Assembly: GCA_009885845.1 (NCBI GenBank)
Contig: VFJW01000015.1
Location: 1-59,496 of the forward strand
Direction: 5' to 3'
DNA from: Geobacter sp.
Lineage (GTDB): Bacteria > Desulfobacterota > Desulfuromonadia > Geobacterales > Pseudopelobacteraceae
Length of the DNA stretch: 59,496 nucleotides
Shown here: in pieces, positions 16,923 through 26,204 of the stretch
Layout of the letters: every line of letters starts with the position of its first letter
Position numbering within the stretch: the first letter of the stretch is position 1
The notes under the pieces: generated by a model
Database searches by the model: none
What the model was told of the DNA's origin: nothing
Seen by the model: only the letters and a program-made list of their open reading frames with translations
Made by a program: the position numbers and the translations under genes

Positions 16923-17900
16923 TTATTTTTTTATGTCCGTATTTTGAAAGAGATCGTGCCACGGTTGAATATGTCGCGAAATGCCCTTATAAAACGAGTT
17001 CCCGGCAGGGAGGTCTAGATCATCTTCCAATCCTTGTTTGCCCTTGTCCTTGTCCTTGGCATAGGCGCCAAACAGTTTGAGTATCTGTTCTGAGGAGTAA
17101 CGCTTTCCGGTACGTTTACTGAATGCTGATATGATGGCCGCCAACTCGTATTTCCAATGTTTTCGTGCATCTTCAATATTGCTGTGGTCAGTAACTGCCA
17201 GATTATCAGCAGCATTTTTGATTCGTTCATACTGATTTGTTTTGTTGGTAAGTTTCAGTTTTTCGGTTTGCAGACCTATTGCCGGTTCATACTGCAAAAG
17301 GCGGTCAAGTTTGAGTAGTTTTTCAATTGCATCGATGTCACCAGATACGGCCTTGCTATACAGAGCGTTGGGGCTTGTCTGGTAAATCAACAGACAGGGG
17401 ACAAAGATGAAAAAGAAGAACCCCAGTTCCTGTTCATGCTCTTCAAGAAATATATTGAACCTGGCCTTTTCCTCAGGATCAACAGGTTTTGGATCAAGGT
17501 CGTCTTTGAGTCCCGAGAAGAAGTTGTCGTAAATCTCGTTTAAGATTCTGTTCCCTTCTTGTACTTCTTCCGGTGATGGCGGGTTTTCCCGGAAATGGTT
17601 GGGATTGCGTTTAAGCAGTTTCTGAATTTTTCTGAATATTAGAATGAGTAAAAGCAGTGACTCCGCTTCTTTGCAAAATGTCGTGAGCATTTCAACAAAG
17701 ACAATTATTGGTTTGAGAGGGGTCTTATACAGGCGGTACCATAAAGTTAGTTCGGGCAGGGGAAATTGACGGCCAAACAAGCGGCGATCTTTGGCCTGCG
17801 GAAGCACTTCATAAAGGAAATCCGAGAAGGTGACCAGTTGAATTGCTGTAATGGCAAGCATTTTTGGCTTGTTTTTCGCCCATATTTCTACATAGAGCAT
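16923..17900 (-). CDS. Island protein of unknown function with a hydrophobic segment
   Basis: I do not recognise this roughly 325-residue protein. It has a Lys/Glu-rich helical middle, a strongly hydrophobic run (LGFFFFIFVPCLLIY) that could be a membrane segment, and a charged C-terminus. The first ATG with any ribosome site (AAGG) is at 17900; the frame continues upstream to a TTG at 17972. It lies upstream of the Rep-helicase-AlpA genes on the same strand, so it may be an accessory to replication or a membrane-linked defence cargo. Confidence 0.55.
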   Translation of the reverse strand: MLYVEIWAKNKPKMLAITAIQLVTFSDFLYEVLPQAKDRRLFGRQFPLPELTLWYRLYKTPLKPIIVFVEMLTTFCKEAESLLLLILIFRKIQKLLKRNPNHFRENPPSPEEVQEGNRILNEIYDNFFSGLKDDLDPKPVDPEEKARFNIFLEEHEQELGFFFFIFVPCLLIYQTSPNALYSKAVSGDIDAIEKLLKLDRLLQYEPAIGLQTEKLKLTNKTNQYERIKNAADNLAVTDHSNIEDARKHWKYELAAIISAFSKRTGKRYSSEQILKLFGAYAKDKDKGKQGLEDDLDLPAGNSFYKGISRHIQPWHDLFQNTDIKK

Positions 17901-18661
17901 GAATGCAACCTTAAAGCTGAGGAGTCTTTTGATCTGAGCGGGGACAATATATGAAAAAGTATTTAATTCCAAGTGTTGTATAAAAGTGTGGGAAGACCGC
18001 TACAGCCAGCCTGCGCACAAGGACGCGCCGTCTCACTTTCGCCAGGATAGATTCAAGGGAGAAGGGCAACTCATATCACACCGCACTACACTCCACTCCG
18101 TTACGTTACGGCCGTGTCATAATCGCTCAAGATTAGAGGCCGTCAGACAAACCGGTGTAAAGATTCCGGATTGCCAGACGAAGACCGGCCAGGCAAGAAT
18201 CAAAACGCATGATGGTGATGGTCTGATCTTTACGAAGAGGCCGGGACGGTTGTTGGTTCCGGTGTTGGTGGTGTTGGCGTATTGATTCCCAGGAGCGAAA
18301 GGCGTCACACATCACGCAATACGGCCGCGTCATGAATGACAGAGGAAAAGGCGCCATGTTTTATACGTTCAGAAACGCATAAGAAGGCCGGTCAGTGGGA
18401 TAGGATTAAATTACGTATATTGTTATATGAAACTATGTTATGAAATTATAATTACCGGTAAAAAACCGGAGAAATATATGAAAACACGATTGATTGAACA
18501 GTAAGAGAAAGACTCCTTATTACTGTTTGACGGTGTGTCTTGGAGTCACCTACACATTATACAAAGTGAAAAGTGTAGACGCGACCCCTATGGTGAATTC
18601 CCGACCGCCCGATAAAGCTGGGCGGGCGGGTCATGGCCCAAGCCGTTATCGCGAGAAAAAA
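17901..18661. other. Long non-coding divergent region of the island
   Basis: About 760 bp separates the leftward replication genes from the rightward defence genes. No convincing ORF is present. ACGGCCGTGTCATAATC at 18108-18124 and ACGGCCGCGTCATGAAT at 18321-18337 are near-identical direct repeats about 210 bp apart. A GC-rich hairpin (GACCGCCCG/CGGGCGGGTC) lies at 18603-18632 just before the HEPN-like gene. The region could hold the origin used by the Rep protein and both divergent promoters, or an unrecognised RNA. Confidence 0.45.
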
Positions 18662-19996
18662 ATGATTACAGACGAGAAGAAAAAACGCATTGAGTCTCTT
18701 TCTGATGAAGAAATGAGCTACGAGATTAATCTTGGCCGCCGATCTCGATTTCAAAGGGAATCATTTGCTTATTTGCAGACATGCTATCAGAAAAGAAAAA
18801 ATGAAAAGGAAGAGCATGAAGCAATGATGAGGGCATTTCACAAAGTGCCATTAGCACACGAGCTAGAAATGATGCCCGACATCGAACTTGCAGAGCTGCA
18901 ATCCCAACTCCCCCCTGATTCCCCCGGAAATATAATCGTCGAAAGCGAATGGCGACGGAGGAAATCAAGCAAAATACCAAATACAACAACCACACCTGAC
19001 TTTGAATGGTATGGTAGTATCAGCAAAGAAAAACGGATGACGTCACGATGTCCTTTCGCAACAGTAGAAGTCTGCCCGCGATACTATCAAAGCCTATCAC
19101 TTTTGCCTGAAGCCGGATTTACTGGAATTCCAGACAAAGAAAACGCAAAGCTTCTAAAAAAATGGAAGTCAAGTGACCTTTGGCCCAAAATAGACGAACA
19201 AGCTACTTCAGTCAGTAAATCAGATTCAAGGCTGTCAACGCTTTCAAATTTTTGCCCAGAAGTTTTGTATGATAGCTTTGGGTATTTCTGCACTTTTCTT
19301 TCTAGTTATGCTGATGAAATTGACTCTGATATGGCGCACCGAATGTTGCACAAACAGGGAGCGGCAAGCAATGATCCACGCTGGCACTGGTCATACGCCA
19401 TCTCACAGCACTATTCTGAATGCCCACTTTTCTCAGTATTAGAACATAGAAACAAAAATCAAGCCCGTAATCTAGCTCCTGTCGAGAATAATCTCCACAT
19501 ATTCGCACCTTCAAAATTAAAGCCAGTAAAGGAGAGTGGAATGAGGGCAATCGCTAATTTAGAAGCTACTACTTGGAAGGAAATTGAAAATGATTACGGC
19601 GTAAGCAAGAAATTGCTCGGAAAGAAAATTAATTTTGTAACTGATGCCTTCAAACGTAAGGTGATTTTCAGAGATATTGAGCATGCTTATTGTTTGGCGA
19701 ACGCAGGATATAGTAAGCCTGCTGTAATTCTTGCTGGTGGAGTAACCGAGGAATTGCTAAGACTGTATTTAATCCACAATAAAGTCACTCCTTCTGACAA
19801 AACATTTGATTCATATATAAAAGCCTGTGAAACTAACGGATTGCTCAAGAAAGCAGTTCATCGCCTATCAGATTCGTTTAGACATTTTCGAAACTTCGTT
19901 CACTTATCAAATGAAATCACATCGAAGCATACGATATCAAAAGCAACAGCAAAGGGTGCGGTTGCTTCAATCTTTACATTAGCAAATGATTTCTAA
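18662..19996 (+). CDS. Protein with HEPN-like C-terminal domain, putative defence partner
   Basis: This 444-residue protein has a charged coiled-coil N-terminus, an undefined middle with DFEWYGSI and RCPFATVEVCPRYYQS, and a C-terminal helical domain of about 110 residues. That domain (HAYCLANAGYSKPAVILAGG... RHFRNFVHLSNE) resembles HEPN/DUF4145 modules, with an R-x6-H motif at 407-414 that could be the RNase active site. HEPN proteins are common toxin or effector RNases in antiphage systems. It lies 161 bases upstream of the NACHT gene on the same strand, so a two-gene system is likely. The start at 18662 is preferred; the frame stays open to 18494. Confidence 0.6.
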   Translation: MITDEKKKRIESLSDEEMSYEINLGRRSRFQRESFAYLQTCYQKRKNEKEEHEAMMRAFHKVPLAHELEMMPDIELAELQSQLPPDSPGNIIVESEWRRRKSSKIPNTTTTPDFEWYGSISKEKRMTSRCPFATVEVCPRYYQSLSLLPEAGFTGIPDKENAKLLKKWKSSDLWPKIDEQATSVSKSDSRLSTLSNFCPEVLYDSFGYFCTFLSSYADEIDSDMAHRMLHKQGAASNDPRWHWSYAISQHYSECPLFSVLEHRNKNQARNLAPVENNLHIFAPSKLKPVKESGMRAIANLEATTWKEIENDYGVSKKLLGKKINFVTDAFKRKVIFRDIEHAYCLANAGYSKPAVILAGGVTEELLRLYLIHNKVTPSDKTFDSYIKACETNGLLKKAVHRLSDSFRHFRNFVHLSNEITSKHTISKATAKGAVASIFTLANDF

Positions 19997-20055
19997 GTCA
20001 GATAATCAGGTAGTAGAGTCTTTAAGAAAATTGCCAATGACATAACCATCGGTAC

Positions 20056-20081
20056 GACCCCTCTCCCTACGGTCGGGGGTC
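20056..20081 (+). repeat. GACCCC/GGGGTC hairpin between the HEPN-like and NACHT genes
   Basis: GACCCC at 20056-20061 and GGGGTC at 20076-20081 enclose a 14-base loop in the 161-bp gap. No T-run follows, so it is not a clear terminator. It may attenuate or set the ratio of the two cargo genes. Confidence 0.45.
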
Positions 20082-20157
20082 AGTCTCAGTCCCGTTGAAC
20101 AAATAAATAGAACATCAACCCCACTGTCTTTTTAGAATATTTCCACATGAGGCACAT

Positions 20158-23100
20158 ATGGCTAATCAATTTTTTGGTTTTTCCCCTGAAGCATTCGAGC
20201 AATTTGTGCGTGCACTTGCCTTATCTGTTTTTGGACCAGGAGTAACCACTTTTGGCAATGGGCCGGATGGAGGGCGAGAGGCTACTTTCCGCGGGGAAGT
20301 TCCATTCCCTTACCCGCCAGCCACACAGTGGTCGGGGTATGGTGTAATTCAAGCGAAGTGCAAAGAAAAACCTGATTCTAGTGAAAAAGAAACAAAGTGG
20401 GCGTTGCAACAGCTTGACAATGAATTGAAGACTTTTGTGAAAAGCAAAAAACGTGATCCGAAACCTGAGTTTTATGTTTATGCCACCAATGTAGAACTTT
20501 CCTCGGCTGCAGGTGGGGGAAAGGATCAATGCAACAAACTTATTGAATCATATAACGTAAAACTGCCGATTAAAGGGCATGCAATTTGGGACGCAAACCA
20601 ACTTAACGGATTCTTAGCTGCAAATGAATCGTTACGTAAGCGATTTATCTCATATCTAACTCCAGATGATATTCTTGCAGCTATGCTAGCAGACATCGAA
20701 CGAAGGCGACCTAACATAAACCTAATTTTAACATCCTTCTTGGAACGTGAGTTACGTGCAGATGAAGTATCCCGGTTAGAGCAGGCTGGCAATCGAACCG
20801 AGGAGCAACTAAGACTAGCCCGTTTATTTTTTGATCTTCCAGTATCGACAGAACCTCAATTAGTACCTCCTGATGACGAACCTACCGCTGATGGAAATTT
20901 GCCTCCTGGTGTACTCTGGGAACTTCTTCAAGCAGGATCACGAAAACTCGATCCAAAAACACTTTATGAGCAAGAAACAGCTTCATTTGAAGGAACTCAA
21001 GAACAATTTCCAACGCGGTTCGTACTTCTCGGCGGCCCTGGCTCAGGTAAATCAACAGTTTGCCAATTCCTAGCACAGATACATCGTTCTGCCCTTCTCG
21101 GAAGGCGTGAAGCACATTTACTTGAACCGCAGACTCGCAAGATCATTGAGGAAACGCGTCAACTATGTAATCGTGAAGGTCTAAGTTGGCCTGCAACGCC
21201 ACGTTACCCACTCAGAGTAGAGCTAAATAGATTTGCTAGAGCGTTAGCTTCAAAGGATGAAGATCATGTCCAGAGTTTAGAACGTTATCTGTTAAACGGC
21301 ATAAAACGTGATCACAAGATGAATAACGAAGATCTTATTGAGTGGCTTGCTACCTACCCGTCACTATTAATTTTGGATGGATTGGACGAGGTGCCCGCCA
21401 CTAGCAACCGAGATGAATTAGTAAAATCGGTAAATGATTTTCTAGCCCAAGCACGCCAAGTTGGCGCAGACCTTTTTGTTGTTGCAACCTCACGGCAGCA
21501 GGGTTACGCGGGTGAATTTGCCAGTGGATTTGTAGCATTCCGACACGTCTTGCCACTCTCAACAATAAGAGCACTCAAATATGTTGAGCGATATGCTGAT
21601 GCAAGATTTGGGACATCTGATCCAAACAGGTCTAAGGATATTGTTGATAAGCTCCGTCAGAGTTCCAAAAGAGATCTTACTGCGCAGCTTATGAGTTCTC
21701 CTTTACAGGTGACCTTTATGGTTACAGTTGTCGCCGCAAAGGGCGATCCTGGAGAAGATCGTTGGCAGTTATTTGATAGCTACTATCGTACTATTTACGA
21801 TCGAGAACGTCAGAAAGCAGTCCCACCTTATGATGCTGTGCTGAGCAAACAACAACCTACAATTGATCGGTTGCATCACGACATCGGATTCTGGCTTCAG
21901 TACCGAGGTGAGACAGAAGGCGGCACAGCAGTCAGTCTGCCAATAGTTCAGTTTGAGAGACTTGTAGACACATATTTAAGTGAAATTGGTCGAGAGGGCT
22001 CTGAAAAAGAGCAAAAGGTCAAACTCATAACAGATGCCGCTCGTCATCGTCTTGTCTTTCTCACAAGTAGAGTAGAAGGTGAACTTTGCTTTGATGTTAG
22101 GTCACTTCAGGAATATATGGCTGCAGAGTGCTTAATGACAGGTAACCCTGATGTGGTGATATCAAGGTTGCGAGCAATTGCTTCAGTGCCGTATTGGAGA
22201 AATGTCTTTTTATTTTCCGCGAGTAAGTGTTTTGCAGACGCTCGTTCTCGTCATTTGCATGATGCAATCCGACTATTATGCGAGGATCTCAATAGTCCCA
22301 GTGATGGATTGCTAGAAGCAACTAAGGCGGGATCTGAGCTTGCAATTGATGTTCTACAGAGCGGTGCCGTAGCCGAAAACCCAAACTACGCCAGACACTT
22401 GGCTCGTATTGGTTTGGCACTGATCAGCGAACCCTACATGGTAGGAAAGTCGAAAGAGGGTGCATCAGCTGACCAGCGACTGGCTATTGTTTACAATCAT
22501 GATTTAGAAAGCATCTACCGCAACGAATTAGAACTTCGCATCGGTCAAACAGAGGTAAATAGGACTTTCGGAGCTTGGCTGCTGCTATTCCGGTTAATTA
22601 ACAGAGACATTGACTGGGCAATTCCGTTAGCAGAAAAATACTGGCACTGTGACATGGATCAATTGATTAAATTCCAATTAAATTTTCCTGAAATGTTTAA
22701 AACAGTGTGGCTACGAGGAAAACTCACTGAAACTCTATCAAAAAAGTCCCCATCAAAATGTGGCGTTTTTCTATACCGTTGCAGAGATATCTATGATGTT
22801 TCCGATCCCCTAAGTGCACTTTGTAGACTAATAGATGGGCAAGAGAAGATGTACTCATCTCTGAACATTTTTAGTCAAGACAGCAAAGACAACTTGTCTT
22901 TAACATTCACGACGACCAGAGGTGGAAATACCTATTATGGCCTGTTGGAAATGTTCCCTCGTAACCATCCGGGCTGGTTACCATTTATTTTGGTAAACAA
23001 GTTCTACAAATTACCCGGCAATACAACCCTTGCGACAATACTCAAAGAATGTGCAGATGGCGGTTGGGAATCATCAGATAAGGCTTTATTGGGAATTCTA

Positions 23101-24162
23101 CCTTGGCCGTTATCCAGTTGTTTGCAAATTGTGCAATCTACAGAAGATCTGCTAGATTTAGCACAATTAATTGAGAACGGTGCATTAGGCAGCATTGAGG
23201 ATTGGATTGCTGCAGAAGAAAGGTGGCAGTCAGAAGGGATTAATATTGATGATATTCTTCAACAATCAGATAGCTCGTTGCCATTTGGTTCCGCAATAAG
23301 CAAAATCGGTTTGCCAGCAAGTTATAGTCAAAGCATTACTCAAAAAGTATATCCTGACTCGACCATCAAGACTTTGATAACTACATCCCAAAAAGTCATG
23401 TCTGACAGAGAACAACAGATGCTTTTTTGGTTTCTTTGTTTAGCCAGCAAGAACAGTGCTGGCAGCATAGTTAAACATATTAGCCCGTCGAATTTTCGCA
23501 TTCTGTGCGAAAAAATTCCTTCCTCAATTTGGTGGTCACACAGTTGCATTGCATGCCCTAAAGATCCGAAGTTGCAAGACAAATGGGTTAGTTTTTTTGA
23601 TTGGCTGGGTCGGTCGGAAAAATTAGGTCAATATTATCCGCCTCACGAAAGTGATTTTGCCGACAATGATCCTGGTTGGTGCGAAATATTTCAACAGGCA
23701 TTTATACGCTCAAGAGAGCAAAACGGACTAATTCGACATTTAGCTCGACTTGCTGCTGACGGCCGAGTGATCACTTTAATTCCACTTGAGTTTCTTTACT
23801 TACAGTCATTTTCAGATTCACGTGACCAATTAGCAGCAGCCCTCATTCGGTTAACACAGCCAGATCTGACGTCAACCGAAGCAATATCTCTTGCTGATGC
23901 TGTGTCTATTCTCTTGGAAATACCTCCGGAGCCTTGTTCAGGCAAGCTCGTATTTCGAACTTGTGAAATGCATCTCGACCGTGTTCCAACTATAGGTCAA
24001 TTCCTTCTGCGACTACATGGAAGAATTCCTGCGAATGTAGATTTGGGGGTTGCAAATTGTGAACGACTGCTCAGAAATGTTCTCAGAAGACGAGCAAGCG
24101 ATTTACATCTAATTGGCCGAATTGAAGAAATGCAGCTTCCGTCCCTGCCTCATACCAATTGA
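20158..24162 (+). CDS. Mrr-like nuclease fused to NACHT ATPase (Avs/bNACHT-like antiphage protein)
   Basis: This 1,334-residue protein has three parts. Residues 1-150 carry a PD-(D/E)xK-type core with GPDGGREA (Asp37) and VIQAKCK (Gln65/Lys67), the D...QxK pattern of Mrr-like restriction nucleases. Residues 285-700 form a NACHT STAND ATPase: Walker A GGPGSGKST at 292-300, Walker B LLILDGLDEVP around Asp407, and the downstream FDVRSLQEYMAAE block. Residues 700-1334 are an unrecognised, probably helical sensor region. This effector-STAND-sensor layout matches bacterial Avs and bNACHT proteins, which recognise phage components and activate a DNA nuclease. AT-rich codon use fits horizontal transfer. 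The phage trigger is unknown. Confidence 0.85.
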   Translation: MANQFFGFSPEAFEQFVRALALSVFGPGVTTFGNGPDGGREATFRGEVPFPYPPATQWSGYGVIQAKCKEKPDSSEKETKWALQQLDNELKTFVKSKKRDPKPEFYVYATNVELSSAAGGGKDQCNKLIESYNVKLPIKGHAIWDANQLNGFLAANESLRKRFISYLTPDDILAAMLADIERRRPNINLILTSFLERELRADEVSRLEQAGNRTEEQLRLARLFFDLPVSTEPQLVPPDDEPTADGNLPPGVLWELLQAGSRKLDPKTLYEQETASFEGTQEQFPTRFVLLGGPGSGKSTVCQFLAQIHRSALLGRREAHLLEPQTRKIIEETRQLCNREGLSWPATPRYPLRVELNRFARALASKDEDHVQSLERYLLNGIKRDHKMNNEDLIEWLATYPSLLILDGLDEVPATSNRDELVKSVNDFLAQARQVGADLFVVATSRQQGYAGEFASGFVAFRHVLPLSTIRALKYVERYADARFGTSDPNRSKDIVDKLRQSSKRDLTAQLMSSPLQVTFMVTVVAAKGDPGEDRWQLFDSYYRTIYDRERQKAVPPYDAVLSKQQPTIDRLHHDIGFWLQYRGETEGGTAVSLPIVQFERLVDTYLSEIGREGSEKEQKVKLITDAARHRLVFLTSRVEGELCFDVRSLQEYMAAECLMTGNPDVVISRLRAIASVPYWRNVFLFSASKCFADARSRHLHDAIRLLCEDLNSPSDGLLEATKAGSELAIDVLQSGAVAENPNYARHLARIGLALISEPYMVGKSKEGASADQRLAIVYNHDLESIYRNELELRIGQTEVNRTFGAWLLLFRLINRDIDWAIPLAEKYWHCDMDQLIKFQLNFPEMFKTVWLRGKLTETLSKKSPSKCGVFLYRCRDIYDVSDPLSALCRLIDGQEKMYSSLNIFSQDSKDNLSLTFTTTRGGNTYYGLLEMFPRNHPGWLPFILVNKFYKLPGNTTLATILKECADGGWESSDKALLGILPWPLSSCLQIVQSTEDLLDLAQLIENGALGSIEDWIAAEERWQSEGINIDDILQQSDSSLPFGSAISKIGLPASYSQSITQKVYPDSTIKTLITTSQKVMSDREQQMLFWFLCLASKNSAGSIVKHISPSNFRILCEKIPSSIWWSHSCIACPKDPKLQDKWVSFFDWLGRSEKLGQYYPPHESDFADNDPGWCEIFQQAFIRSREQNGLIRHLARLAADGRVITLIPLEFLYLQSFSDSRDQLAAALIRLTQPDLTSTEAISLADAVSILLEIPPEPCSGKLVFRTCEMHLDRVPTIGQFLLRLHGRIPANVDLGVANCERLLRNVLRRRASDLHLIGRIEEMQLPSLPHTN

Positions 24163-24204
24163 CGCCGGCAGAAAGAGATAAATGCAATGTCCAACTTGCG
24201 CCAA

Positions 24205-24230
24205 GACCGGCCCTAATAAACCGGCCGGTC
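24205..24230. terminator. Hairpin downstream of the NACHT gene
   Basis: GACCGGCC at 24205-24212 pairs perfectly with GGCCGGTC at 24223-24230 around a 10-base loop, 43 bases after the NACHT stop. No T-run follows, so it is a possible terminator or an edge feature of the island. Confidence 0.5.
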
Positions 24231-24301
24231 AGGCTTATGCCGTTACTGCTGTCCCCACACTGACCCTGAATAGGTTGAAACTAGTTGATATAGGCTGGAA
24301 A

Positions 24302-25051
24302 GAATATCTGGGGACATAATACAGATTAAATATTGACTTTACGAAGTCGCGTAAATACTATCCTGCCATGGCACGCATCTCTCGCATAGTTGTTCCTGAC
24401 TACCCGCACCACGTCACCCAACGCGGCGTTCGCTCAATGGATGTCTTCGATTCTGATGAAGACCGCAGGATATACCTCAGTTTTCTGTCTGAAGAAGCAA
24501 ACCGCTCCGGACTGGTTATTCCCGCCTGGTGTCTCATGACCAATCATGTCCATTTTATCGCTGTGCCACATACGGAAACATCGCTTGCCCGAGGGTTTGG
24601 CGAGGCCCATCGTCGCTATACCCGCATGAAGAACTTTGCTCAGAAGGTGCGAGGTTATTTGTTCCAGGGAAGATTCAGTTCAAGTGTACTTGACGAAAAT
24701 CACCTGTTGGCAGCTTTACGCTATGTGGAATTGAATCCCGTGCAGGCCGGCATGGTTGCCCATGCCTGGGAATATCCCTGGTCGAGCGCCAGCTACCATA
24801 CGGGCCGGGCTGAAACCGATCCGCTGGTTAAAGACAGGACGTTGTCAGGCATGATATCTGATTGGGAAGGGTTTCTGGCCGGGGATATGGCCGGTGAGGC
24901 TGACCAGCTTCGGAAGGCTACACAAACTGGTCGTCCGGTCGGAGATGGCATCTTCATTGCCAAAGTTGAAAATATGACCGGTCGAAATTTAAGCAAAGGC
25001 TCTCCTGGTCGACCGAGGAAGCAATAATCGGTATTATGTCCCCCGATATTC
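24302..25051 (+). mobile_element. RAYT (REP-associated transposase) element with terminal inverted repeats
   Basis: The 21-bp ends at 24302-24322 and 25031-25051 are inverted copies matching at 20 of 21 positions, with core GGGGACATAAT/ATTATGTCCCC. They enclose one transposase gene. An internally deleted relative lies at 28868-29067 and an isolated end at 30013-30028, so the family has been active in this genome. The element sits just beyond the island's last gene, perhaps marking its edge. Confidence 0.8.
24368..25027 (+). CDS. REP-associated tyrosine transposase (Y1_Tnp/IS200-like)
   Basis: This 219-residue protein starts MARISRIVVPDYPHHVTQRGVR, the standard RAYT opening. The HUH motif is HVH in TNHVHFIAVP and the likely nucleophile is the Tyr in HRRYTRMKNF. 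Further blocks are YLFQGRFSSSVLDENHLLAALRYVELNPVQAGMV and a basic tail GSPGRPRKQ. RAYTs nick and join single-stranded DNA at REP-like hairpins. It is full length and appears intact. Its 3' end, including GRPRKQ, is retained almost unchanged in the MITE-like copy at 28868-29067. Confidence 0.93.
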   Translation: MARISRIVVPDYPHHVTQRGVRSMDVFDSDEDRRIYLSFLSEEANRSGLVIPAWCLMTNHVHFIAVPHTETSLARGFGEAHRRYTRMKNFAQKVRGYLFQGRFSSSVLDENHLLAALRYVELNPVQAGMVAHAWEYPWSSASYHTGRAETDPLVKDRTLSGMISDWEGFLAGDMAGEADQLRKATQTGRPVGDGIFIAKVENMTGRNLSKGSPGRPRKQ

Positions 25052-25102
25052 AGTATTCTTTGTTAATCCATAATCGGAATTAATACTTGGAGAAAAGATA
25101 AT

Positions 25103-25327
25103 ATGAAAAAATACGTCCTGATTCTCCTAGCCGTTTGCTGCACCGCCCTGACCGCCTGTTCCAGTGACCAGGGGAAGCAGCAGCTTGAAACCGCCCAGTT
25201 CGAAGAGAAACAGAACAACCGGGAGCATGCGGTGAAACTATACGAAGAAGTGGTTTCCAAATATCCAAGTTCGCCAAACGCAAAGATTGCCCAGGAGCGG
25301 CTGAATGTGCTGAAGGTGAGCAAGTGA
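25103..25327 (+). CDS. Small lipoprotein with TPR-like C-terminus
   Basis: This 74-residue protein has a signal peptide of 18 residues and a lipobox LTAC, so Cys19 should be lipidated. The mature part, AQFEEKQNNREHAVKLYEEVV followed by KYPSSPNAKIAQERL, is one TPR-like helix pair similar to YfgC/BamD-type repeats. It probably sits in the outer membrane or periplasm as a small scaffold. GGAGA lies 11 bases upstream of the ATG. It begins 52 bases after the RAYT terminus. Confidence 0.8.
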   Translation: MKKYVLILLAVCCTALTACSSDQGKQQLETAQFEEKQNNREHAVKLYEEVVSKYPSSPNAKIAQERLNVLKVSK

Positions 25328-25396
25328 AGATGGTCGTTCATAGAAAGGAATTAGTTTGATATACCAAAGTCACTAGCATCCTAAAGGGGGCTTTAT

Positions 25397-25741
25397 ATGG
25401 TAAATCGTGGCCTGGTGATAGCTTTGGCAAAAGAGCCGATGCGGGCGTGGCTGAAAAGCCTGCCTGATCCATGCGATGTGACCCTTGAAGAACTCAACCA
25501 CGATTGCACTGCCTATCTTGTTCCGGAGTTTGAGGATGACAGGGAGCGGGAGAGGGTTCTAAAAAGGTTTTTCGGGATGATCTTTGAGGACCGATTGGCC
25601 GGATGGTGGATCGATGAGCAAGACTGGCCGCAAAAAAGAGACCTGCGGACCTTCAGGAAATGGTTCGATCTTCAGTATTTCAGTGTTGTCGAAGACCTGG
25701 TGGACGACTTAACCACCTGCCAGATTGACCAGACCTTCTAA
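25397..25741 (+). CDS. Conserved acidic hypothetical protein
   Basis: This 114-residue soluble protein is Asp/Glu- and Trp-rich (RAWLKSLPDPCDVTLEELN, LAGWWIDEQDWPQKRDLRTF). It has no signal peptide, membrane segment or recognised motif. I believe similar short proteins occur in Geobacter genomes, but I cannot name a family. GGGGG stands a few bases upstream of the ATG. Neighbours give no clear role. Confidence 0.6.
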   Translation: MVNRGLVIALAKEPMRAWLKSLPDPCDVTLEELNHDCTAYLVPEFEDDRERERVLKRFFGMIFEDRLAGWWIDEQDWPQKRDLRTFRKWFDLQYFSVVEDLVDDLTTCQIDQTF

Positions 25742-25793
25742 CTCAACTCCTTTGCAACCTGATTAGCTGGTGACATCTATAAAGAATTATATA

Positions 25794-25817
25794 TTGACCT
25801 GGTGAATTCACCGTCAA
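25794..25817. promoter_or_regulatory. GGTGAATTCACC palindrome upstream of mntA
   Basis: The 12-bp perfect palindrome at 25801-25812 is flanked by TTGAC (25794-25798) and GTCAA (25813-25817), giving an extended dyad with a 2-base offset. It lies about 85 bases before the MntA gene and may be the operator of that toxin-antitoxin locus. No regulator is identified. Confidence 0.4.
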
Positions 25818-25898
25818 CTTCATAATCAGCTTTTACCGTTGTTCCTATCGTGATATATAAAGATTTCTCAAATTGTTAATGCGTAAAGAGGAATACCC

Positions 25899-26204
25899 AT
25901 GAAAAAAGTAAAGTCCAAAGACGAATTGCTTACCGTTCTCAAGGCCTGCAGAAAAGGTGTTTCCGACCGGTTCGGCGTCCTGGATCTTGCTGTATTCGGC
26001 TCCTACGCTAAAGGAGAACAGACAAGGCACAGTGATATAGACATTCTTGTCGAACTCGACAAACCCCACAAAACCTTCGACAACTACATGGAACTGAAAT
26101 TCTTCCTGACCCGCGTCATTGGCGGGAAGGTGGATCTTGTCCTAAAGGATTCATTGCGTGAGGAACTTAAGACAAGGGTGTTCAACGAGGCAATACATGT
26201 CTGA
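25899..26204 (+). CDS. mntA: MntA-type minimal nucleotidyltransferase (antitoxin)
   Basis: This 101-residue protein has the nucleotidyltransferase signature GSYAKGEQTRHSDIDILVEL, with the two metal-binding Asp residues in DID. MntA antitoxins transfer AMP onto the HEPN toxin HepT. Its stop overlaps the start of a HepT-like frame by 8 bases, exactly as in intact MntA-HepT pairs. Here the toxin is truncated, so MntA is probably an orphan or acts in trans. AGAGG lies a few bases upstream of the ATG. Confidence 0.88.
   Translation: MKKVKSKDELLTVLKACRKGVSDRFGVLDLAVFGSYAKGEQTRHSDIDILVELDKPHKTFDNYMELKFFLTRVIGGKVDLVLKDSLREELKTRVFNEAIHV

Noticed and set aside
18494-18661. 56-residue N-terminal extension of the HEPN-like protein.
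   Set aside because: It crosses a GC-rich hairpin, has no ribosome site, and the ATG at 18662 begins a charged helical segment.
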